Numbered from the stretch's first letter, positions 16,888-25,794 are shown. The stretch: DNA of 48,191 bases from Alphaproteobacteria bacterium (GCA_013289335.1 JABDAD010000001.1:1-48191), one strand, 5' to 3'. The notes: generated by a model from the sequence alone, not told the origin. Numbers and translations: made by a program.

Positions 16888-18663
16888 CTAAAGAAAATCT
16901 TCGTGCGCTTTTGATGGTTGCATAGACCCTTTTCCCGAAACGCCAGCAGCAATTTTTACTTTATTCCTAGCTTCTAATTTTGTTCTTACAATTTTAGAGA
17001 AATTCCTCATGGCGCTTTGAATTTCAGGATTGTAATCAAGAATTGATGTAATTCTTGCACTTTCTAGCGGTGCCATATATCCATAATTTTTTTCAAACTT
17101 TTCCTTTTCTAAATTCATGCGAATTTCTAAAATACTCAAAATTTCATCCTTTTTATGCGATGGTTCTTGTAATCTCACAAGTCCAATAATTTCATGAAGT
17201 GCATACATGGATTGCGAATCTTGTTTAGCTTTTTTGAATTCTTGCGTAGAAAGCCTATGTGATAAATTTTCTAGATGATTTTTATATGTTTGTGCAGAAA
17301 TTCTGTCACTTCTAAGAGATAAATTACCGTCCTTATCCCTTTCCCATCCATATCGTGGATTAATTGGCACATTATATCCTTCAGTCTCCAAATTATTTAA
17401 TATAGGAGTCATTTCTTCTTGTGTATGCACTACAATTATTTCCTGTATTCCATCTGATTTTGGGACGATAAAGCTATAGTTTTGAACCTTTCCTGGTGTT
17501 TCAAAATCTTCTGGATATGGATTTCCGCCTATTTTCTTAGTTCGAAATTCTTGTAGGATTGGAGATTGCATAATATCAGTTAAGTCCATTGAATTTGAAA
17601 AATGTTCTGATAACATATTATAATCGTCTTCTTTAACAGAATTTTTATGGCTCCCAGCTCCAGAATCCGCAGCATGCTTTACCGCTCCTATTTCTTTTGT
17701 ATCATGTATTAGAGCTGTTGAAACAGCTATTGATATTGCATCTTGTTCACCAAATTTTCGCATAATATGATCATCAGCTACAACATCATCCCTAATCGCT
17801 TTAGTCCCTATAAAAAGCTGGTCATGATCACCAGTAATAGATTGAACCTTGATTTTCCATTCCCCGTCAATTTTTTCTACATCTGTGACATAAGCAAGGA
17901 TACTTATCGCCGTGGAATTAGCCCCTGAAGGAGGTACAAAAATTTCTCCATTTTTCTCATTTACATAGGTGCCATCATCGTTTTTTGTAGCAAAAATTGG
18001 CTCTTGTGATGATTCATAACACAAAGGCTTATGTTCTTCACTCGTAAATCCATAAATTTGTCTTCCTAATCTATCCAACAACGGTTTTGATGTAACAATT
18101 TCAGATGTTTCAAATATACGAGCTAGTTCTTCAGTAGGTTTATCTGAATGTTCAGAGTTCATTCTTTCCAATATCGTAGTAATATTTCCTAATAATGCTT
18201 TGCATTCCTCAATTCTTTTACGGACTGTTTTATTATACTCAACAGCTTGTCCTTTTCCCCCAGCCTTGCTGAACTCTTGTTGAATAGGTATATACCCTGC
18301 CAATGCTTTACCATATTGTGCAGATTTAGCTTTCTCACTAAATCCTTTTCCTGTTGCTCCTTCTTTTAACCTTTTGAGAGATGCCGGTCCAGAATCTCTA
18401 AAAGACAATACAAGATCATTATCAGATACTAAAGTTAGATATTGTGAAATTGTTGAAAATGGCATATGGGTTGTATCTTCGATATATGCAATTTTAATTT
18501 TTTGATGATTTTCAAATTCTTCTTTTAATTGTCGCAAGGATTCTTCTTCACTCATAGATGTAGAAGTATTAATAATTTCTATTCGTTTCTGATAGGCATT
18601 CTCAATTTTATCAAATCCAGAAATTTTTACATCAACAAATGGGTCATATAGAGTTTTTGACAT
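16888..18663 (-). CDS. Putative secreted nucleotidyl cyclase toxin (edema factor/CyaA/ExoY-like)
   Basis: The 591-residue protein carries signatures of class II toxin cyclases, which make cAMP or other cyclic nucleotides in host cells after activation by a host protein. GKGFSEKAKSAQYG (residues 105-118), followed by AGYIPI, matches CyaA TKGLGVHAKSSDWG and AGYIPV; Lys106 and Lys113 keep the 7-residue spacing of CyaA K58/K65 and ExoY K81/K88. GDHDQLF supplies the metal-binding Asp279 and Asp281. NPYPE (381-385), YSFIV and EGY-x4-N-x2-YG (428-439) follow CyaA NPFPE, IFVV and EGYVFYENRAYG in order. The catalytic His-x5-Asn is not clean: by the CyaA alignment His becomes Thr375, by the ExoY one His330 is kept but Asn becomes Ala336. 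About 150 C-terminal residues are unassigned. There is no Sec signal, so type IV secretion is a guess. Confidence 0.72.
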   Translation of the reverse strand: MSKTLYDPFVDVKISGFDKIENAYQKRIEIINTSTSMSEEESLRQLKEEFENHQKIKIAYIEDTTHMPFSTISQYLTLVSDNDLVLSFRDSGPASLKRLKEGATGKGFSEKAKSAQYGKALAGYIPIQQEFSKAGGKGQAVEYNKTVRKRIEECKALLGNITTILERMNSEHSDKPTEELARIFETSEIVTSKPLLDRLGRQIYGFTSEEHKPLCYESSQEPIFATKNDDGTYVNEKNGEIFVPPSGANSTAISILAYVTDVEKIDGEWKIKVQSITGDHDQLFIGTKAIRDDVVADDHIMRKFGEQDAISIAVSTALIHDTKEIGAVKHAADSGAGSHKNSVKEDDYNMLSEHFSNSMDLTDIMQSPILQEFRTKKIGGNPYPEDFETPGKVQNYSFIVPKSDGIQEIIVVHTQEEMTPILNNLETEGYNVPINPRYGWERDKDGNLSLRSDRISAQTYKNHLENLSHRLSTQEFKKAKQDSQSMYALHEIIGLVRLQEPSHKKDEILSILEIRMNLEKEKFEKNYGYMAPLESARITSILDYNPEIQSAMRNFSKIVRTKLEARNKVKIAAGVSGKGSMQPSKAHEDFL

Positions 18664-18828
18664 AATAGATTGATTTTTCTTGCAAACTCATTAAGTCTTG
18701 TAGACCATTAGGTCACTACCACCAAAGACTATACTAGTTATACTAATCAAAAAACACTAATTTATTATTATGACTTGTAAAATTTATTGATGATATAGAG
18801 TAAATTTCTTATAGGGAGGCACGCGAGA

Positions 18829-18860
18829 TATATGGTATTCATGAGAAGCAATACCATATA
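18829..18860. other. Perfect 11-bp inverted repeat (hairpin)
   Basis: TATATGGTATT (18829-18839) and AATACCATATA (18850-18860) are perfect reverse complements around a 10-base loop. The structure lies between tRNA-Val and the cyclase-like gene, both on the minus strand. No T-run follows on either strand, so a classical terminator is doubtful; an operator or an RNA processing signal are alternatives. Confidence 0.6.
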
Positions 18861-18902
18861 ATAAGACAAAAACAAGATATTTTATTGTAATTTTACAAAA
18901 AA

Positions 18903-18978
18903 TGGTGGGCGATGACAGATTCGAACTGCCGACCGTCTCGGTGTAAACGAGATGCTCTACCAGCTGAGCTAATCGCCC
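18903..18978 (-). tRNA. tRNA-Val (anticodon TAC)
   Basis: On the minus strand the acceptor GGGCGAT pairs perfectly with ATCGCCC, followed by A and an encoded CCA. The D arm is GCTC/GAGC, the anticodon stem is TCTCG/CGAGA with loop TTTACAC, and the T arm contains GTTCGAATC. Anticodon TAC reads valine GTN codons. The 3' end points toward the cyclase-like gene; no duplicated tRNA end was seen beyond that gene. Confidence 0.95.
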
Positions 18979-19154
18979 TCAAAATATAAGTTCTTATTGT
19001 GCGAAAGCAATATGCATTATAAATAAATTCTTTGCAAGATATTTTTGCTATTTATTTTAGCTATTACCTGAAAGCATTGATAAAATGACCTAAAGCAGCT
19101 GTTGGAAGATTCTAGAGAAGAAGTAGATATATTTTGGAATGGTAATTAATCCAA

Positions 19155-19604
19155 ATGGCTGCCACTCATGGAGGAGCAAGCACGCTTAATGTTTTAATAA
19201 AATATTATGAAGAACATGTTCTCAAAGGGAAGGACCCTGGATCTGATGAATATCTTCATATGCAAGAGCTTTTAGTAAAGGCTATGCAGGAGGTGAAAGA
19301 TTATGCCTCAAAACCCGAGGTGATAGAAATATTCAAGCAATATGGTGTTATATTTGATGAGGATAAAGATTCCTTAGCGGATTTAGATGATGAACCAGAT
19401 CCTATTTTTGATGATTCTGAAGATGATGTTCTTGATGGTTCTGAAAATATTATTAAGACAGAGGAAGCAACTCACAAAGATAGTGTAGAAACAGCAGAAT
19501 CTATAGGTGAGCAGATCATCTATCAACAGAATACCACTCTGGAGATGCAAAATCTCCAACAGATGGTTCTTTTGCTGCTACCGTCGTTGATGAGGATAAT
19601 GTAA
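19155..19604 (+). CDS. Hypothetical acidic protein, probably frameshifted
   Basis: No family was recognised. The first ~120 residues are helical then strongly acidic (DLDDEPDPIFDDSEDDVLDGSE). From about base 19511 a second frame (-1 relative to the first) opens and runs to a stop at 19688-19690. It encodes a Ser/Asp/Thr-rich stretch (HSGDAKSPTDGSFAATVVDE, then IPPDFVNTV) that continues the composition better than the annotated tail QNLQQMVLLLLPSLMRIM. A single-base indel within 19511-19600 would join them into about 178 residues. No obvious slippery heptamer was found, so mutation is more likely than programmed shifting. The start ATG is preceded by no strong ribosome site. Confidence 0.5.
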   Translation: MAATHGGASTLNVLIKYYEEHVLKGKDPGSDEYLHMQELLVKAMQEVKDYASKPEVIEIFKQYGVIFDEDKDSLADLDDEPDPIFDDSEDDVLDGSENIIKTEEATHKDSVETAESIGEQIIYQQNTTLEMQNLQQMVLLLLPSLMRIM

Positions 19605-19749
19605 CAGTCACAAATATTTTAAATCCTGATATAGAAGTAGATTCATTCGTTCTTACAGGAATTCCTCCTGATTTTGTAAATACAGTATAGCACAACTCAA
19701 AAGTCCCTGTATTTAAGTCTTTTCCTTGTATCTATAATATCAAGTGTTT

Positions 19750-20580
19750 TTAGGCATTACCATTATTTTTTCTATACATCAGTAGCTGATAGTTTAATGC
19801 TCCTCCAAGTATAAATAAAAAATTTATGATATAGAAAAATAAGAGTGTTACGATAATACTGCCAAGAGAGCCGTACACAAAACTCAATTGGTGATAGTAG
19901 ACTATATAAGTAGATAGTAGATACCCACTAACTTGCCATGTAATTGCAGTAAAAATTGCTCCAGGTATCATATTTTTGATATTTAATTTTATATTGGGAA
20001 TAAGTGTATAGAAACACAAAACAGTCAGAAATAATGTAAAAAATATAATAAAATATTTTAATACCAGTCCTGAAATATTCAAATGGGTAATTTGTTTTAA
20101 ACTCAGATTTTCAAAAAGAATAGGTAATAGTACAAAAATAAACATAATTATAGCAAGTAAACTTGTTAGAATAATAAACTGAAAAATACTTGTTAAACGT
20201 CTTGTAATATATGGAGGTGGGGATTTTACTTCAAATATACGATTTAAAATAGTTCTTAAACCTTCTACGAATGATGATGACGTCCATACGGTTCCAAAAA
20301 CAGCAAGACTCATAAGACTTGACGGTGGAGCTTTTTGTAGTTCTAGAATTCTTACTTTTATAGAATCTATAATATTTTCAGGAGAATTATTCATTATAAC
20401 ATCAATTAAACTCATACCAAGCTGAGATGCGCCAAAAAAACTAGTCAACGCTAGAAAAAAAACCAAAAATGGAAATAAAGAAAGTATAATCATAAATGAC
20501 ATATACCCGGCATGCTCTATTCCATCTTTTTCAATTGTTCTAACAATAGCTAGATATATACATTTAAATAATTTCTTCAT
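19750..20580 (-). CDS. YihY/BrkB-family inner-membrane protein
   Basis: This 276-residue integral membrane protein belongs to the YihY/virulence factor BrkB family, once mislabelled ribonuclease BN. Evidence is the N-terminal HAGYMSFMIILSLFPFLVFF, which matches the family start (A--LAYY-LLSLFPLL), then VWTSSSFVEGLRTILNRIFEV, and about six hydrophobic helices ending LLFFYIINFLFILGGALNYQL. Its biochemical role is not settled. It lies 12 bp downstream of the RNase E/G gene on the same strand and is probably co-transcribed with it. The ATG start gives normal family length. Confidence 0.88.
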   Translation of the reverse strand: MKKLFKCIYLAIVRTIEKDGIEHAGYMSFMIILSLFPFLVFFLALTSFFGASQLGMSLIDVIMNNSPENIIDSIKVRILELQKAPPSSLMSLAVFGTVWTSSSFVEGLRTILNRIFEVKSPPPYITRRLTSIFQFIILTSLLAIIMFIFVLLPILFENLSLKQITHLNISGLVLKYFIIFFTLFLTVLCFYTLIPNIKLNIKNMIPGAIFTAITWQVSGYLLSTYIVYYHQLSFVYGSLGSIIVTLLFFYIINFLFILGGALNYQLLMYRKNNGNA

Positions 20581-20592
20581 ACTATTTAGTGG

Positions 20593-22716
20593 TTATTTCA
20601 CTTCTTCGGCATCAGAAATTTGTTGTTTTTGCAGTCTTTTTTGAGTTTTACGAATATTTTTGCGTTTTGGTTTTGTTGCAACAAGCTCTATTTCTTCAAC
20701 TTTTGCTGCTTTGTCTTCCGCAACTTCATCTGTTGTTGATTCGTTCGTGTCAGTTTTGTGTCGTTCGTTAATGTGTTTTGAATCTTTCCATCTGCGTCTT
20801 CTATTATTTGATGATGTTGTGAGTGATTTATCTTGATCTGTATATTCTTCTTTTTTTGTATTTTTTGAAGGTTCCTCACTTAATTCTCGTATTACTTTTT
20901 TTGTAGCTTCTTTTCTTATTTCATTACGCATTTCATTTCCCCGTGTTTCTTCACTGGAAATCTGCGAAATATTATTATTTGGATTATTATCTTCTTGAGC
21001 ATGCGTAGGTAACGTAATTTTCTCTATAGAGAAGCTATCTGATGTCGCTTCTTTATCTACTAAAAAGTTTAATTTAACGCCATATTTACTTTCAATTGAG
21101 AAAATTTCATCTCGTTTATGATTAAGTAAATAAATAACAACATTTATGTTCGCATAAATATTTACAATATCAGAATCTTGATTATAAATCTCATTTTCAA
21201 CTGTTCTTAGAATCAGCATAGAGTTAGATTCCTGATCCCTTACTATACCTTTTCCATTACAATGTGTACACATTACCGTATGAGCTTCTAAAAATGATGG
21301 GCGCAGCCTTTGTCTTGACATTTCAAAAAGCCCAAATGTACTAATATGACCAATTTGAATTTTTGCTCTATCCCTGCTCATATATTCTTTTAATGAACGC
21401 TCTACAATTCTACGATTTCTGGACTCATACATATCAATAAAGTCTATAACTATTAGGCCTGAGATATCTCTAAGTTTGAACTGTCTTGCTATTTCTTTTG
21501 TAGCTTCCACGTTAGTTTTTAGCGCTGTTTCCTCTATGTTTTTTTCTGATATAGAACGTCCAGAATTTACATCTATAGATGTCAAAGCTTCTGTAGGATT
21601 GATAACAATATAGCCTCCCGATGGTAAAGGCACAAATTGCTGGTAAAGAGATGCAACTTGATCTTCTATCTTGAATTGCGAGAAAGCAGGAATTAAGTTT
21701 TTATGCAGTTTAATCTTGCTTACGTCTTTTGGAAGCAGATATTTCATAAAATCAATTGCTTTATCATGAGCTTCTTTTCCATCTACAATTATTTGTTTTA
21801 CAGATGTGTCATAAAGATCTCTAATAGTCTTTTGTATTATGCCTTCTTCGGCGTGCACGAAACTTGGAGCTTTGGATTTTAATGCAACCTCACGGATTCT
21901 ATTCCATAATCGTGCTAGATATTCGTAATCTCTTATTATTTCAGAAAATGTCTTTCCTATTGATGCTGTACGAAGTATTACGCTAGCATGCTTACTATCT
22001 TTTTCATTGATAAGCTTAGCAATTGTGTCTCTTAATCGTCTTCTTTCATCTCCGCTTGAGATCCGACGAGAAATACCGTGATGGCCAGTGCTATTCGGCA
22101 TTAATACACAATATTTTCCTGCAATAGATATATATGTACTAAAAGAAGCTCCTTTATTACCTCTTTCTTCTTTTTGAGCTTGCACAAGTACTATTTGATT
22201 TTTTTTAATAACATCTTGGATTTTGTGGTTTTTATAATCCGGAATTAGATCAATTTTTTCATCAGATAGTTTATCTATTTCTACATCTGATGCCTCATAT
22301 GCAAGTTCTGGGTTTGTCTCTTCATCAAGAAATTTTTCAATCTGAGCTATATCGATTTCTTTTTCCATACAGTCTAGAGAAATATCAGACACTTCTTCCT
22401 GTGTTTCTGACAGTACAGACTCTGGCGGAGTTACAGCTTGAAGATCACAGAATTTTTTATCATTAATTTGTATATTATAATAATCTGGATGAATTTCACT
22501 AAATGGTAAAAATCCATTTTTTCCTGATCCATAATCTACAAAAGCAGCTTGTAATCCTGGTTCTATCCTTACAACCTTAGCAAGATATATATTCCCTTTG
22601 ATATTATTGCTGTTAGCTGTTTCATATTCAAATTCATCTATTTTATTTTGTGCATTTACAAGTGCAACACGGTATTGATTAGGAAAATTCCCATCTATTA
22701 TAATTTGCTTACTCAT
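20593..22716 (-). CDS. rne: Ribonuclease E/G
   Basis: This endoribonuclease handles mRNA decay and rRNA/tRNA processing. From the chosen start it has 707 residues. An S1 domain (GNIYLAKVVRIEPGLQAAFVDYG, given in parts) is interrupted by a ~90-residue acidic insert. The DNase-I-like core carries catalytic Asp382 (TSIDVNSGR) and Asp425 (VIDFIDM), with the same 43-residue spacing as E. coli D303/D346. The zinc link is CTHCNGKG (Cys483, Cys486). The last ~170 residues are a charged, low-complexity tail, as in RNase E scaffolds, with basic clusters. The start at 22716 is chosen over an in-frame ATG at 22755 because GGAGA lies 8 bases upstream and MSKQIIIDG resembles RNase E/G starts. Confidence 0.93.
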   Translation of the reverse strand: MSKQIIIDGNFPNQYRVALVNAQNKIDEFEYETANSNNIKGNIYLAKVVRIEPGLQAAFVDYGSGKNGFLPFSEIHPDYYNIQINDKKFCDLQAVTPPESVLSETQEEVSDISLDCMEKEIDIAQIEKFLDEETNPELAYEASDVEIDKLSDEKIDLIPDYKNHKIQDVIKKNQIVLVQAQKEERGNKGASFSTYISIAGKYCVLMPNSTGHHGISRRISSGDERRRLRDTIAKLINEKDSKHASVILRTASIGKTFSEIIRDYEYLARLWNRIREVALKSKAPSFVHAEEGIIQKTIRDLYDTSVKQIIVDGKEAHDKAIDFMKYLLPKDVSKIKLHKNLIPAFSQFKIEDQVASLYQQFVPLPSGGYIVINPTEALTSIDVNSGRSISEKNIEETALKTNVEATKEIARQFKLRDISGLIVIDFIDMYESRNRRIVERSLKEYMSRDRAKIQIGHISTFGLFEMSRQRLRPSFLEAHTVMCTHCNGKGIVRDQESNSMLILRTVENEIYNQDSDIVNIYANINVVIYLLNHKRDEIFSIESKYGVKLNFLVDKEATSDSFSIEKITLPTHAQEDNNPNNNISQISSEETRGNEMRNEIRKEATKKVIRELSEEPSKNTKKEEYTDQDKSLTTSSNNRRRRWKDSKHINERHKTDTNESTTDEVAEDKAAKVEEIELVATKPKRKNIRKTQKRLQKQQISDAEEVK

Positions 22717-22911
22717 TAAATTTATCTCCAGTAATCCAAAATTTCTTGAGCACAAGGCTCTACACTCTGTTCACCTACCAATGTTCATAATTAATTTATA
22801 TGAAGCTAAAAAACAATGATAGAGAAAAAGTTACAGTCTAAGTTGTAATTTAAGTTTCTTAGAAAATTCTTATCTATATACCCTTATATACAAAGAGGTG
22901 TTCAGAATCAA

Positions 22912-24105
22912 ATGGTATTTAGACCTGCAATTACTTTGAGAACGCAGATATGTTTGAAAGAAATTTTAAGCCAGGGTAGCTTTAAAGCGTTATTATGGCT
23001 TTCTTTAGGGTGTTTTTTCTACGGTTTGTCCGTTGGTATGAATGTATCAAATTTTGGTATTTTTCTCTATCATAATAACTTACAGGCAAATATTATATCC
23101 GATATATTATCTTTTGAAATTATAGGGAACATTGTTGCTGCTCCTTTTGTTTTAATCCTATGCATAAAATGTGGTATGTTTAGATTGCTAGCTATATCAC
23201 TTATAATCCGAAATGTTTTCCTTGTTTTATTTGGGGTCAGTGATAATGTTTTATTGTTTAAAATTTCTATGTTTGGATTCGGGGTCGGAGGTTTTATTTT
23301 ATATGTATTAATCTTTCAGTGGGTTAATAGACTTGCTAGTAATGAAAAAAGGGCCACATATATTTCAATAGCAAGTATGGCATTTGGTCTTGGTATTGCT
23401 TTTGGCCCTTTTTTGACAGCTTATTTAGAGATGCCAAGCAATATTAATTTTAATATAAGCGCTATTTTATCCACAGTTATGCTTGCTTTTGTTATCATTG
23501 CAAAGCAATATGAACCAGTGGTATTTCCATTCCGCAAAATGACTCTTTATAAACTATTTATATTTGCACAAATACCTGTTATGTGCGCGATTGCAAGTGA
23601 ATATGCTTATTTTGGGATATCAGACTTTTTACCTCTATTTTTAATTAATTTAGGAAAAATAAAGCAAGATGCATATACATTGTTAGGATATTTTTCTTTA
23701 TCAGGGATATTACTTTCAATTCCTATGGGGATAATCTGCGATAGATTTGACAGAACTAAACTCACAATAGTTATTGCTGTGATTATGATTTGTGCTATAG
23801 AAATTCTACCTATGGTTATAGATAATTTTTTCCTCACTTTAATTATATTTACTTTGTTAAGTGCTTCACTTAACGCTTTAATAGTTGTTACACTTGCAAT
23901 ACTTGGAGATAAATTTGTAGGGGATGATTTATTAGCTGCAGGTTCAATGGTTCATGCAATGAGCACAATTGGGGGTTATGCAGGTATTACTATAACAGGA
24001 AATATTATGCATAGGCTTGGTACTGATGGGTTTATTTTTTCTTTTTCTTCTTTATTTTTAGTATTTTTAGTCTTATTGCTATGGGAATCGTATAAACATA
24101 AATAA
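22912..24105 (+). CDS. MFS transporter
   Basis: This is a 397-residue inner-membrane carrier of the major facilitator superfamily with about twelve hydrophobic helices. The motif A-like loop between helices 8 and 9 is IPMGIICDRFDRTKL (G-x3-D-R-x-x-R). SIASMAFGLGIAFGPFLTAYL matches motif C of the antiporter branch, which hints at efflux, but the substrate cannot be told. The start is ATG at 22912, after A+T-rich DNA with no strong ribosome site; a few extra N-terminal residues may be wrong. It is divergent from rne. A repeat-rich spacer follows. Confidence 0.88.
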   Translation: MVFRPAITLRTQICLKEILSQGSFKALLWLSLGCFFYGLSVGMNVSNFGIFLYHNNLQANIISDILSFEIIGNIVAAPFVLILCIKCGMFRLLAISLIIRNVFLVLFGVSDNVLLFKISMFGFGVGGFILYVLIFQWVNRLASNEKRATYISIASMAFGLGIAFGPFLTAYLEMPSNINFNISAILSTVMLAFVIIAKQYEPVVFPFRKMTLYKLFIFAQIPVMCAIASEYAYFGISDFLPLFLINLGKIKQDAYTLLGYFSLSGILLSIPMGIICDRFDRTKLTIVIAVIMICAIEILPMVIDNFFLTLIIFTLLSASLNALIVVTLAILGDKFVGDDLLAAGSMVHAMSTIGGYAGITITGNIMHRLGTDGFIFSFSSLFLVFLVLLLWESYKHK

Positions 24106-24524
24106 AAATGAGTGATGAGCTACTGAACATAGTGGCCTTGTTCTTTCCTGTTCGCTTATTATTTATATTGTTCACTTTCTGCTCCTATCCACATACCTAA
24201 TTTAATTTACAAAAGTTTTATAAAATAAATTTATATCATATTAAAGGTATTGATTATTTTACAAAAGGTACTATACTGCATCTTTTGATTAAAAAATTTT
24301 CCTGAATTAATCATTGGTTGTTTATATCAGTGTTTAATTGGTATTATAATTGTGGTTATATGAAAATGAATATAGTCAATTATTTTGGACAGAGAACATT
24401 GTTGTTCCTCTCAGTCATCCTGCATTTATGGGGGATCTAGTTTTAAGAAAATGGGTCCCTGCTTTCTCAGGGAAGACGGGATGACTATGATATCAACAGA
24501 ATTAAACAGAAAATAGTTAAGAGA
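24106..24524. other. Repeat-rich spacer
   Basis: This 419-bp gap has no credible gene. Bases 24107-24205 resemble the interior of the palindromic elements at 14993 and 27504 (CGCTTATTATTTATA, then CCTATCCACATACC) without clear terminal repeats. Bases 24371-24489 hold a fuller repeat listed separately. Between them lies A+T-rich sequence without recognised signals. Confidence 0.6.
24371..24489. repeat. Dispersed element with TATAGTCA/TGACTATG ends
   Basis: The element starts TATAGTCAATTATTTTGGAC and ends GGGATGACTATG, so its termini are inverted copies of each other. The interior CTCAGTCATCCTGCATTTATG is shared exactly with the copy at 32486-32603, and the first part (ACATTGTTGT-CTCTCAGTCATCC) with the reversed copy at 33410-33521. 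An inner stem forms from GTCCCTGC and its partner GCAGGGA-like bases around TTTCTCAG. It appears non-coding. Confidence 0.7.
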
Positions 24525-24749
24525 ATGAATGATATAAAAAATGAAAAATCGCATATATATCGGCAAGTGGAAATTTTTTTAAAGTCTCCTGATCAATTTT
24601 CTATTGATGAATCACGAAATATCATAAGAAATGCAATTCTTGCACTATCTACACTCTGTAAAGAAGAAATTAATTTAAATTGCACAAAAAAAGAATTAAT
24701 TACATTAGCGCGCAAAATCGTTGTGCTTCTTAAAGAGCAGGATAGATAA
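24525..24749 (+). CDS. Small hypothetical protein
   Basis: This 74-residue, predominantly helical, charged product (MNDIKNEKSHIYRQVEIFLK, then SRNIIRNAILALSTLCKEEI) was not recognised. The ORF stands between two repeat elements and is preceded by TAAGAG close to the ATG. Composition (Lys/Glu/Ile) resembles real proteins of this genome. It has no signal peptide or membrane segment. It could be a genuine small gene or a remnant; the evidence is only coding style. Confidence 0.45.
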   Translation: MNDIKNEKSHIYRQVEIFLKSPDQFSIDESRNIIRNAILALSTLCKEEINLNCTKKELITLARKIVVLLKEQDR

Positions 24750-24790
24750 TCAAATTTTATTTTAAATGAGAAATCTAGATTTAAAAAAAA

Positions 24791-24814
24791 GATCCCTGCT
24801 TTCGCAGGGATGAC
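24791..24814. repeat. Palindrome GATCCCTGC-TTTC-GCAGGGATGAC
   Basis: ATCCCTGC and GCAGGGAT form an 8-bp perfect stem around TTTC. The same palindrome recurs at 35575-35597 in the opposite orientation, and a degenerate version sits inside the element at 24371. It lies downstream of the small ORF and downstream of the convergent outer-membrane protein gene, preceded by A8, so on the minus strand the hairpin is followed by T8 and may serve as a terminator for that side. Confidence 0.65.
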
Positions 24815-24856
24815 GTGATGGATATATAGTCAAATTAAATACTATATAAGTAGAAA

Positions 24857-25594
24857 TTACAATTCAACTCTAACGCCTGCAGTTACATCATGTGTTCTGA
24901 AGCGTAATTTTGTACCTGTCACTTTTTTCCCATTAATATCTTTAGCATCATTAGTTTTTCCATGATCATTATAGGAATATGCTACATCAATTTTAACACC
25001 TTCAGCTACATCAAACGCTATCCCAGCTGTAACAAGGAAATTCATATTATTTTTTGCCTTAGTTTTGTAAGTATATGTAGTTGTGCTGGTTATCGCGTTA
25101 CTTGGCGAAAATGAGAATGCTCTTTTAGAGCTTAGTTTGGTTAGGCCAAGTCCTGCGCCTAAAAATACATCACCATAACCAAAATTATATACATCTGCTA
25201 CAAATTTTGCATTTAAAGATGTAGCTTTAAATTTTGCTTTTATAGATGCTGAGCCAACATTTACTCCAGCAACACTTAATGTAGGTTTAAAATTTTGTTC
25301 TGAATTAAAATGATTTGCAAGATTAAGCTCAACACGAACCATATCTGATATATACATACCTACTCCTAAGTCAGCAACAAGATGATTTGTTATCTTTGAT
25401 TTACTTTTCGCAATTTGTACAGGCACTGCAACTGCAATACCGGCAAGTGTAGAATTGACATTAGTGGTGTTTGCAGCCATAGAGTCTTTAGGTATGAATG
25501 AAGCTCCAACATCGCCACGTACATATAATTTGTCATCAGCAATAGCAGAAGTAGAAACAGCAGCGATAGCAGCTGTAAGGAGTAATTTTTTCAT
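24857..25594 (-). CDS. Outer-membrane beta-barrel surface protein
   Basis: The 245-residue precursor has a classic Sec signal peptide (MKKLLLTAAIAAVSTSAIA, cleavage after AIADD likely at Ala19) and then alternating beta strands typical of small porin-like barrels: LYVRGDVGASF, HLVADLGVGMYISDMVRVELNL, VFLGAGLGLTKL, NFLVTAGIAFDVAEGVKIDVAYSY (given in parts) and the final HDVTAGVRVEL. The final residue is Leu rather than the common Phe. It resembles opacity/OmpW-size surface antigens of Rickettsiales, but no exact family was identified. GAGGA lies upstream of the ATG. Its position beside tRNA-His and alone on its strand suggests its own promoter. Confidence 0.82.
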   Translation of the reverse strand: MKKLLLTAAIAAVSTSAIADDKLYVRGDVGASFIPKDSMAANTTNVNSTLAGIAVAVPVQIAKSKSKITNHLVADLGVGMYISDMVRVELNLANHFNSEQNFKPTLSVAGVNVGSASIKAKFKATSLNAKFVADVYNFGYGDVFLGAGLGLTKLSSKRAFSFSPSNAITSTTTYTYKTKAKNNMNFLVTAGIAFDVAEGVKIDVAYSYNDHGKTNDAKDINGKKVTGTKLRFRTHDVTAGVRVEL

Positions 25595-25794
25595 AGATTA
25601 TTTTCCTCGTTAATTATTAATATTTATAGTTATTAAACAATACTTAGACTGTGAATACAGCCGGCTTTATATCAAAAAACATATAAACTAGGAAGCAAAT
25701 AATATAAAAAATGTCCAAAATTAGTAAAAAATTATCGAAAACTGTTGTATTTTTACATCATAAATCTTTTTGTAAAGATTTACCTAGAATATGA

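Noticed and set aside
16648..18902. Cyclase-like gene as a tRNA-Val-integrated island
   Set aside because: No duplicated tRNA 3' end or integrase was found between the gene and murE, so tRNA-site integration is not supported.
19511..19604. Programmed -1 frameshifting
   Set aside because: No X-XXY-YYZ slippery heptamer in the correct phase was seen in the overlap of the two frames.
22717..22755. Upstream ATG for RNase E/G
   Set aside because: The downstream ATG at 22716 has GGAGA at proper spacing and matches the family's usual N-terminus.
24791..24814. Palindrome as a simple intrinsic terminator
   Set aside because: The same palindrome recurs elsewhere with conserved GATGAC flanks and once inside a coding frame, so it is better described as a dispersed repeat that may also terminate transcription.
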